Positions 57,332-64,000 of a DNA stretch of 64,000 bases are shown here, piece by piece. The translations under genes were made by a program, and so were the position numbers. Every line of letters starts with the position of its first letter. Within the stretch, counting starts at the first letter, position 1. The stretch covers positions 1 to 64,000 of the forward strand of contig CAZJLJ010000002.1 of assembly GCA_964546935.1 (NCBI GenBank). The letters run 5' to 3'. The notes under the pieces were generated by a model. That model saw only the letters and a program-made list of their open reading frames with translations. It was not told where the DNA came from and made no database searches. Source of the stretch: JALYTY01 sp964546935. Lineage in GTDB: Bacteria > Vulcanimicrobiota > Vulcanimicrobiia > Vulcanimicrobiales > Vulcanimicrobiaceae.

Positions 57332-59332
57332 GTGCCGAATTCGCCGGTAGACGAGCAACGCATCAACGCCATCCGTTTTCTCGCCGTTGACGCCGTTCAG
57401 AAAGCCAACTCGGGCCACCCCGGAATGCCGCTGGGAGCGGCAGCCATGGCCTACACTCTATGGTCGCGCCATCTTCGTTTTAATCCGGCCGATCCGCATT
57501 GGTTCAATCGCGATCGTTTCATTCTCTCGGCGGGCCACGGGTCGATGCTGCTCTATGCGCTGTTGTATCTCACCGGGTACGACGTTACTCTCGACGACCT
57601 GAAGAACTTCCGCCAGCTCGGTAGCAAAACGCCGGGACACCCCGAGGTGGGTCACGCGCCGGGCGTCGAGGCCACTACCGGTCCGCTCGGTCAAGGAATC
57701 GGGAACTCGGTTGGTTTCGCGATCGCGGAAGCAAATCTCGGCGCAACATATAATCGCGGCGCAGCAATCTGCGATCACTTCACCTACGTGATCGCGGGCG
57801 ACGGCGATCTAATGGAAGGGATAAGTCAGGAAGCCGTCTCGCTCGCCGGACATCTGAAGCTCGGCAAGCTGATCGTTCTGTACGACGACAACCTCGTTTC
57901 GCTTGCGGGCCCCACCGACGTAACATTCACCGACGATCCGTGTGCGCGTTTCGAAGCCAGCGGCTGGCACACGCAGTTCATCGACGTAAGCCACGCGAAC
58001 GACGTCGATTCACTCGATCAAGCGATTCAAATCGCGAAGAACGTTACGGACCGGCCGTCGATGATTGCCGTGCGCACGCACATCGGTTACGGATCGCCAT
58101 TGCAAGACACGTTCAAAGCCCACGGCGAGCCGCTCGGCGTCGAGAACGTCAAGAAGACAAAAGAAGAGTTGGGCTGGCCGGTCGATCGTGATTTCTACGT
58201 GCCCGACGACGTTCTCAAGTTCTTCCGCGACCTGGGAAAGAACGGCGCGAAACTTCAGGCAGAGTGGCAGCAAACCTACGACAAATGGAAAGCGCAGAAC
58301 GGCGCGCTCGCGCAGCAATTGGAACGCATCCTGAACGGCGACCTCCCGAAAGACTTACCGTGGCCGGCCTTCACGGCGGAAAATGGAAGCGTAGCAACGC
58401 GTGACGCGGGCGGTACGGTAATGAACGCAATCGCCGCCGCGCTGCCCGAGCTCATGGGCGGTTCGGCGGATTTGGATCCGTCAACAAAGACGTACCTTAA
58501 AGGCCAAGGTGATTTCGAGCCCAACAACTATGCGGGGCGCAACGTTCACTACGGCGTTCGCGAGCATGAGATGGCGGCCGCAACCAACGGTATAGCGCTG
58601 CACGGTGGGCTGATGCCGTTCGCCGCAACGTTCTTCAACTTCGTGGACTACTTGAAACCCGCGCTGAGGCTCGGCGCGCTGAGCGAACTGCATTCAATTT
58701 ACGTCTTTACGCACGATTCCGTCTTTCTTGGTGAAGATGGTCCGACGCACGAACCGATCGAACAGCTCGCGATGCTGCGTGCCATGCCGCGCGTGAACGT
58801 GATAAGACCCGCGGACGCATTGGAAACGCTCGAAGCGTGGAAGCTCGTCATCGATCCGCACAGCGGGTGTCCGTGGGTACTGGTTCTGACGCGTCAGAAA
58901 GTGCCGTTCCTCGGCCAACGCAACGCTCGCGTGGACAAAGGCGCGTACGTCATCGCCGATTCCGAAGGAACGCCGGATTTGCTACTGCTCGCCACCGGTT
59001 CCGAAGTGTCGCTCGCAATCGATGCGAAGAAAATACTAGACGGCAAAGGCGTCCGCACACGCGTCGTTTCGATGCCGTGCTGGGAGCTCTTCGAGCATCA
59101 GGATCAAGCTTATAAAGATGAAGTATTGCCGCCTAACGTAACGGCACGCATGTCCATCGAAGCGGCCGCGACGTTCGGATGGGAAAAATTCATCGGAGAT
59201 CGCGGTTATGCGTTCGGAATCGATCATTACGGACGCTCGGCCCCCGCGGCGAAGATCGCTGAAGCGCTCGGGTTTACTCCGGATAACATTGCCAAGCTAG
59301 CTCTTGAAAAATTCGCTCTCGTTACTCGCTAG
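57332..59332 (+). CDS. tkt: Transketolase
   Basis: A 666-residue thiamine-diphosphate enzyme starting at GTG 57332 with AAGGAG upstream. The thiamine-binding GDGDLMEGISQEA and the N-terminal NAIRFLAVDAVQKANSGHPGMPLG are diagnostic. The middle domain has EHEMAAATNGIALHGG and the C-terminal domain GSEVSLAIDA. It moves two-carbon units in the pentose-phosphate pathway (and in the Calvin cycle in autotrophs). It leads the operon tkt, tal-pgi, gnd, zwf, with only 8 nt to the next gene. Confidence 0.98.
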   Translation: MPNSPVDEQRINAIRFLAVDAVQKANSGHPGMPLGAAAMAYTLWSRHLRFNPADPHWFNRDRFILSAGHGSMLLYALLYLTGYDVTLDDLKNFRQLGSKTPGHPEVGHAPGVEATTGPLGQGIGNSVGFAIAEANLGATYNRGAAICDHFTYVIAGDGDLMEGISQEAVSLAGHLKLGKLIVLYDDNLVSLAGPTDVTFTDDPCARFEASGWHTQFIDVSHANDVDSLDQAIQIAKNVTDRPSMIAVRTHIGYGSPLQDTFKAHGEPLGVENVKKTKEELGWPVDRDFYVPDDVLKFFRDLGKNGAKLQAEWQQTYDKWKAQNGALAQQLERILNGDLPKDLPWPAFTAENGSVATRDAGGTVMNAIAAALPELMGGSADLDPSTKTYLKGQGDFEPNNYAGRNVHYGVREHEMAAATNGIALHGGLMPFAATFFNFVDYLKPALRLGALSELHSIYVFTHDSVFLGEDGPTHEPIEQLAMLRAMPRVNVIRPADALETLEAWKLVIDPHSGCPWVLVLTRQKVPFLGQRNARVDKGAYVIADSEGTPDLLLLATGSEVSLAIDAKKILDGKGVRTRVVSMPCWELFEHQDQAYKDEVLPPNVTARMSIEAAATFGWEKFIGDRGYAFGIDHYGRSAPAAKIAEALGFTPDNIAKLALEKFALVTR

Positions 59333-59340
59333 GAGATATC

Positions 59341-62178
59341 GTGAAGAACCAACTACAACAACTGCTCGACGCCGGCCAAAGCGTTTGGCTAGACAATCTG
59401 CGCCGCAGCATGTTTGCATCCGGCGAGTTAAAGCGCCTGATCGAAAAAGGGCTGCGCGGCATGACGAGCAATCCGTCGATCTTTGAAAAAGCGATCGGCG
59501 CGAGCGATGATTACGACGAGCAGCTGCGCCGGCTCGTTCCCGAAGAAAAAAGCGCCGATGCGCTCTTCTGGGATCTTGCGATCCAAGACATCCAAACGGC
59601 ATGCGACGAATTCCGCGGCGTCTACGATTCGTCCGGTGGAAATGACGGCTTCGTAAGTTTGGAAGTCTCGCCACTGCTTGCCCACGATACCGAAGGCACG
59701 ATCGCAATGGCGAAGCAGCTATGGCAGCGTGTCGACCGGCCGAACCTAATGGTGAAGATCCCGGGTACGGATGCAGGCGTGCCGGCGATCGAAGAGTGCA
59801 TCTATCAAGGTATCAACATCAACGTCACGTTGATTTTCGCCGTTGAAATGTACGAAAAAACCGCGCAGGCTTACATCAGGGGATTAGAACGCCGCATCGC
59901 CGAGGGCAAGCCCGTCGATCGCATTCGTTCGGTCAACTCCGTTTTCGTAAGCCGCATCGACACCGCCGTAGACAAGCTGCTTCAGGCTAAAATCGACAAA
60001 GGCGAAAAGCTGGAGCCTCTGCTCGGAAAAGCCGGCGTCGCAAATTTGAAACTGACGTATCAGAAGTTCAAAGAGATTTTCGAAGGCGGCGAATTCTCCA
60101 AAGCGCGCAACGCCGGCGCCGCGGTGCAACGTCCGTTGTGGGCGAGCACGTCAACGAAGAACCCGTCGTATCCCGATCTGATGTACGTCGAGCCGGTGGT
60201 TGGCCGCAATACCGTCAATACGATGCCGCCTGCGACGCTCGATGCGCTACTGGACCACGGCAAGATCGTCCCCGATACCGTGGAACAGGGCGTCGATGAA
60301 GCCCGGCAGGTCATGAAAGCCCTGCAAGAAGCCCAGATCTCGTTCTTCGACGTCACTTATCAGCTGCAAGTCGAGGGTGTCAAGCTCTTCGCCGACTCGT
60401 GGGGAGCACTGCTGGGCGCGATCGTTTACAAACAGAAGCAACTCGCATCGGGCGCGGAACGCGTCAGCTTGCATCTAGGTAAAAACCAAGCCGCATATGA
60501 TAGCGCGCTCGACAAACTGGCAAAGAACGACTTTTTAAAGAAACTGTGGGCTAAAGACCCGTCGCCATGGACGAAAGATCCGCAAGCGGCCGACATCATA
60601 AAGCACGCATTAGGTTGGCTCGACATTCCACAGCGGCTGCTGGAAGACGTTGCCGGCTTGCTGAAATTCGCGCAAGAGTCCGCGCGGGAGTTCTCGCATG
60701 TCGTCGTTCTCGGCATGGGCGGCAGTTCGCTCGCGCCCGACATCATGGCGGAGACATTTGGAAAGATCGACGGGTATCCACAACTCCACGTTCTCGATTC
60801 CACCGACCCGCAGCAGATTCAAGAGCTAGATGAAGCGATCAACCTCGACGAAACGCTCTTCATCGTAGCCAGCAAGAGCGGAACGACGACGGAACCGAAC
60901 GCATACTTCGCTTACTACTTCGACCGCGTCGCAAAACGATGCGGCGTAGAGAAAGCGGGCGCGCAATTTATCGCGATTACGGATCCCGGAACGAAAATGG
61001 TCGATGTCGCGACGGAGCACAAGTTCCGCCGGATCTTCAAGAACGATCCCAATATCGGCGGCCGCTACTCCGCGCTCTCGTTCTTCGGCATCGTTCCGGC
61101 GGCACTGGCCGGATACGACATCACGCTTCTGCTCGACCGTGGACTCGGCGCAATGCATGCGAACGACAAGACCGTCGATCCTCACATCGCACCGGGCGTC
61201 CGTTTCGGCGCCGCAATTGGAGGGTTGGCCGTAACCGGGCGTGATAAACTCACGATCGTCACGCATACCGACGTAGCGGCATTCGGCGCATGGGCGGAAC
61301 AATTGATCGCGGAGTCGACCGGAAAATTGGGCAAAGGCATCGTGCCGATCGAGGGAGAGGAACTCGGCCGTCCCGACGACTATGGCAACGACCGCGTTTT
61401 CGTCTACGTCGGTTGCAATTTGCCCGATCCCGCACCCGGCGTCGACGACAAACTAGCAGCGTTGGAATCAGCTGGGCATCCCGTCATTCGCCTTGCAATG
61501 AACGATGAGTACGATCTCGGCGAGCAATTCTACCTGTGGGAAATTGCAACCGCAGCGGCCGGTTCGATTCTCGAGATCAATGCCTTCGATCAACCGAACG
61601 TTCAGGAATCCAAAGACAATACCAAGGCGCTCCTCGAGCAGTATCAACAAACAGGAAAGATCGAAGAGCCGCAACCGAACGTCGACGGGCCTTCATTTGA
61701 TATCACGTTGCTCTCGGGAAGCAAGACGATTGGTGCGAAGGATACAACGCAGGCGCTCGTAGCGCTCTTCAATCAAGTAAAGCCGCAAGATTACGTTGCG
61801 ATTTGCGCGTACATCGCGCGAAACCAGCAACACATCGAGATGCTCGATGAGCTGCGTATGAAAATTCGCAACGCCAACCGCGTCGCTACGACGGTCGGCT
61901 TCGGGCCCCGCTTCTTACATTCGACCGGACAGCTTCACAAAGGCGGGCCGAATACCGCGGTCATGCTGCAAATCACGGGAGACGAGCCCATCGATCTTCC
62001 GATCCCAAGCATGAAGGTCGGATTCCGCACGTTGCTGGCAGCGCAAGCGCTCGGCGATTGGCAATCGCTCGACAAACGCAATCGCCGGGGTGCGCGCATT
62101 CATTTGAAAGGCGACATCGACACGGCGCTTCGCGCGCTCATCGGCGCAGTGGACGACGCGCTAACAGCGGGGGTTTAA
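59341..62178 (+). CDS. Bifunctional transaldolase / glucose-6-phosphate isomerase
   Basis: A 945-residue fusion. Residues about 1-365 are a transaldolase with MTSNPSIFEKAI (41-52) and the Schiff-base Lys139 in LMVKIPGTDAGV. Residues about 380-945 are a phosphoglucose isomerase with GMGGSSLAPDIM, SKSGTTTEPNAYF, and GRYSALSFFGIVPAAL. The isomerase half is long and has a distinct C-terminal portion (GFGPRFLHSTGQLHKGGPN) seen in such fusions. Together the two activities channel fructose 6-phosphate back to glucose 6-phosphate, making an oxidative pentose cycle. Tal-Pgi fusions are known in several bacteria. GTG start; 8 nt after tkt. Confidence 0.96.
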   Translation: MKNQLQQLLDAGQSVWLDNLRRSMFASGELKRLIEKGLRGMTSNPSIFEKAIGASDDYDEQLRRLVPEEKSADALFWDLAIQDIQTACDEFRGVYDSSGGNDGFVSLEVSPLLAHDTEGTIAMAKQLWQRVDRPNLMVKIPGTDAGVPAIEECIYQGININVTLIFAVEMYEKTAQAYIRGLERRIAEGKPVDRIRSVNSVFVSRIDTAVDKLLQAKIDKGEKLEPLLGKAGVANLKLTYQKFKEIFEGGEFSKARNAGAAVQRPLWASTSTKNPSYPDLMYVEPVVGRNTVNTMPPATLDALLDHGKIVPDTVEQGVDEARQVMKALQEAQISFFDVTYQLQVEGVKLFADSWGALLGAIVYKQKQLASGAERVSLHLGKNQAAYDSALDKLAKNDFLKKLWAKDPSPWTKDPQAADIIKHALGWLDIPQRLLEDVAGLLKFAQESAREFSHVVVLGMGGSSLAPDIMAETFGKIDGYPQLHVLDSTDPQQIQELDEAINLDETLFIVASKSGTTTEPNAYFAYYFDRVAKRCGVEKAGAQFIAITDPGTKMVDVATEHKFRRIFKNDPNIGGRYSALSFFGIVPAALAGYDITLLLDRGLGAMHANDKTVDPHIAPGVRFGAAIGGLAVTGRDKLTIVTHTDVAAFGAWAEQLIAESTGKLGKGIVPIEGEELGRPDDYGNDRVFVYVGCNLPDPAPGVDDKLAALESAGHPVIRLAMNDEYDLGEQFYLWEIATAAAGSILEINAFDQPNVQESKDNTKALLEQYQQTGKIEEPQPNVDGPSFDITLLSGSKTIGAKDTTQALVALFNQVKPQDYVAICAYIARNQQHIEMLDELRMKIRNANRVATTVGFGPRFLHSTGQLHKGGPNTAVMLQITGDEPIDLPIPSMKVGFRTLLAAQALGDWQSLDKRNRRGARIHLKGDIDTALRALIGAVDDALTAGV

Positions 62179-62179
62179 A

Positions 62180-63085
62180 ATGCAGCTAGCCATGATCGGT
62201 CTCGGGAGAATGGGCGGCAACATGGTGTCACGCCTGATGCAAGGCGGACACAACCTCGTCGTTTACGATCGTAGCCCGGAGGTTGTGCAACGATACGCGG
62301 CCGAGGGCGCGACCCCGGCGAAGAGCGTAAGCGATCTCGCTTCGCTCTTGAGCGCACCTAGAATCGTGTGGATCATGGTCCCGGCCGGAGCGCCGACCGA
62401 CGACATGATCGATCAGCTCCTCGGTGTTTTGAAAAGCGGAGACATCATCATCGACGGCGGCAACACCAACTGGAAAGACGGGCTTGCCGCGTACGATAAA
62501 TGCAAAGCGAAGGGTGTCAGCCTTATCGATGCCGGAACGTCCGGCGGCATTTGGGGTTTGAAAGAAGGTTACTGTTTGATGGTCGGCGGCGACGACGATG
62601 CGGTCAAACGGTGCGAGCCTATCTTCAAAACCCTTGCGCCGGAAAACGGATATGCGCATGTTGGTCCAGCGGGTGCCGGGCATTTTTCGAAGATGGTGCA
62701 CAACGGCGTAGAGTACGGAATGATGCAAGCGTACGGCGAAGGATTTGAAATTCTCGAGAAATCGCAGTTCAACTTCGACCTTACGCAAGTCGGTGAAGTA
62801 TGGCGGCACGGCAGCGTCGTGCGCTCATGGCTGCTCGATCTTCTGGTGCTAGCCTTAAAGGACGATCCGGGCTTGAAGAACATCCGCGGATACGTAGAGG
62901 ACACCGGTGAAGGGCGTTGGACTGTTCAGGCCGCGATCGATGAAAGCGTTCCGGCTCCGGTAATTACGCTCTCCTTGATGGCGCGATTTGCTTCGCGGCA
63001 AGACGAATCGTTCAGCGCGAAAGTTGCTGCCGCATTACGCAACCAATTTGGTGGACACGCGGTGAAGACCGAGACTCATGTCTGA
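62180..63085 (+). CDS. gnd: 6-phosphogluconate dehydrogenase, short form
   Basis: A 301-residue decarboxylating dehydrogenase. The N-terminal Rossmann motif MIGLGRMGGNMVSRL is followed by IIDGGNTNWKD and GTSGGIWGLKEGYCLMVGG, and by the catalytic Lys in GHFSKMVHNGVEYGMMQAY. It is the short (about 300 residue) form, which commonly prefers NAD and lacks the long C-terminal helical domain of the 470-residue enzyme. It lies 1 nt after the Tal-Pgi gene and overlaps zwf by 8 bases. Confidence 0.95.
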   Translation: MQLAMIGLGRMGGNMVSRLMQGGHNLVVYDRSPEVVQRYAAEGATPAKSVSDLASLLSAPRIVWIMVPAGAPTDDMIDQLLGVLKSGDIIIDGGNTNWKDGLAAYDKCKAKGVSLIDAGTSGGIWGLKEGYCLMVGGDDDAVKRCEPIFKTLAPENGYAHVGPAGAGHFSKMVHNGVEYGMMQAYGEGFEILEKSQFNFDLTQVGEVWRHGSVVRSWLLDLLVLALKDDPGLKNIRGYVEDTGEGRWTVQAAIDESVPAPVITLSLMARFASRQDESFSAKVAAALRNQFGGHAVKTETHV

Positions 63086-64000
63086 CTCAGTTGCGACGCT
63101 TGACGGCAAACAGGCGATCAATCCACTCCGTGCGGGACTGCAAAGCGAACGCGTAACGGACCCGTGCAGCATCGTGTTCTTCGGCGCGAGCGGCGACCTG
63201 TTCAAACGCATGCTGCTACCCGCGATGTACGCGATGCGCTTGAACGGCGTTCTCCCCAACGATTTCGCGATCGTCGGATTCTCTCGTTCGCAATACACCG
63301 ACGACGAATTCCGCCAGTATTGCAAAGAGCAGCTCGAAGAGTTCGCCCCGCCCGATGAGAAGCCTCAAGGTGCGCTGTGGGACGACTTCGCAAAACGTAT
63401 CAGCTACATAAGTGCCGACTTCAACGACACGAACTGTTACGTGAGCTTGAAAGAACAGCTGGAAGAGAACGATGCCCATCTCGGCACGAAAGGCAACCGG
63501 CTGTACTACCTCTCCACGCCTCCGTCGGTCTTCCCGATCATCATCGAACACATAAAATTGGCGGGCTTGGATCCTGCGAGCAACGATCGCGGCTGGTCTC
63601 GAATCGTCATCGAAAAACCGTTTGGCACCGATCTGGATTCCGCCCGCGCGTTGCAACAGACCGTGGACCGAGTCTTCCGCGAGTCGGAAGTCTACCGCAT
63701 CGACCACTATCTCGGCAAAGAGCCGGTGCAAGACATTATGGCGCTGCGCTTTGCGAACACCATTTTCGAACCGGTTTGGAACCGCAATTACGTTCAATCG
63801 ATTCAAATCACGGCGGCCGAGCAACTCGGCGTAGAAGGCCGTGGCGGATACTACGATCAGGCCGGCGCTCTGCGCGACATGATTCAAAATCACGTTATGA
63901 ACCTGCTTGCGCTTGTAGCGATGGAGCCGCCGGCCACGGCCGAGGCAGACGCGATCCGCAACGAAAAATATAAAGTGTTCTCCGCAATCATGCCGCCCTC
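63078..64000 (+). CDS. zwf: Glucose-6-phosphate 1-dehydrogenase (3' end beyond window)
   Basis: 307 codons are present from ATG 63078 to the window edge; the complete enzyme should be about 480-510 residues. The NADP-binding motif FFGASGDLFKRMLLPA lies near residue 35. The active-site signature RIDHYLGKEPVQ follows IVIEKPFGTDLDSA, and the ends of the readable sequence (GGYYDQAGALRDMIQNHVMNLLALVAMEPP) match the family. It oxidises glucose 6-phosphate and starts the oxidative pentose-phosphate pathway. Its ATG overlaps the gnd stop by 8 bases, so the pair is coupled. Confidence 0.97.
   Translation, partial: MSDSVATLDGKQAINPLRAGLQSERVTDPCSIVFFGASGDLFKRMLLPAMYAMRLNGVLPNDFAIVGFSRSQYTDDEFRQYCKEQLEEFAPPDEKPQGALWDDFAKRISYISADFNDTNCYVSLKEQLEENDAHLGTKGNRLYYLSTPPSVFPIIIEHIKLAGLDPASNDRGWSRIVIEKPFGTDLDSARALQQTVDRVFRESEVYRIDHYLGKEPVQDIMALRFANTIFEPVWNRNYVQSIQITAAEQLGVEGRGGYYDQAGALRDMIQNHVMNLLALVAMEPPATAEADAIRNEKYKVFSAIMPP

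Overview
The window is one continuous stretch of chromosome from a free-living heterotrophic bacterium, moderately GC-rich and densely coded, with many 4-base start/stop overlaps (ATGA, GTGA, TGATG). A TonB-dependent receptor indicates an outer membrane. Several housekeeping neighbourhoods nevertheless follow the Firmicutes order: sigH-rlmB-cysS-cysE-ispF-ispD-yacL, rpe next to a PASTA protein, rpmB opposite fakA with plsX, and cmk-plsC-ispH. That mix fits a deep-branching diderm of the Terrabacteria group, such as Ca. Eremiobacterota/Vulcanimicrobiota (WPS-2). The placement is an inference from gene content, not a phylogeny.

Layout. 1-0.7 kb: a frameshifted PD-(D/E)XK endonuclease gene beside tRNA-Gly and tRNA-Tyr. 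0.7-11.1 kb (minus): a Rieske oxygenase, a secreted beta-propeller protein, a TonB receptor, an S9 peptidase and a GNAT acetyltransferase, the middle three translationally coupled. 11.1-16.9 kb (plus): a second Rieske oxygenase, a sarcosine-oxidase-like flavoenzyme, a PYROXD2-like flavoprotein, a beta-hydroxyacid dehydrogenase and an alpha/beta hydrolase; two matching palindromes sit between the divergent Rieske genes. 16.9-20.8 kb: an unusual UGU tRNA, a ferritin-like protein, two SDRs, a ferredoxin-like protein and a VOC protein. 21-28.3 kb (minus): SigH to YacL, interrupted by a 131-bp tandem repeat and a 100-N scaffold gap that looks artefactual. 28.3-33.2 kb: HemW, DegV-family FakB, PlsX and FakA (minus), and RpmB (plus). 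33.3-44.6 kb (minus): isoprenoid, phospholipid, thiamine, pentose-phosphate and surface-glycosylation genes from cmk to a PfkB-family kinase. 44.7-51 kb (plus): RadA, a formimidoyltransferase, an M16 protease and an aldehyde dehydrogenase. 51-57 kb: a DHA2 exporter with a divergent HTH regulator, DapD with an aminotransferase, and a zinc alcohol dehydrogenase. 57.3-64 kb (plus): transketolase, a transaldolase/glucose-6-phosphate isomerase fusion, 6-phosphogluconate dehydrogenase and glucose-6-phosphate dehydrogenase (cut by the window end), a compact pentose-phosphate operon.

The most unusual points are domain-level: IspD carries a C-terminal domain resembling elongation factor G domain V; a free-standing GluRS anticodon-binding-like domain occupies the place where gltX normally sits; a kinase-less PASTA protein sits where PrkC would be beside rpe, apparently using a CTG start; and a threonine-type tRNA has a serine-like D-arm and a 13-nt variable region.
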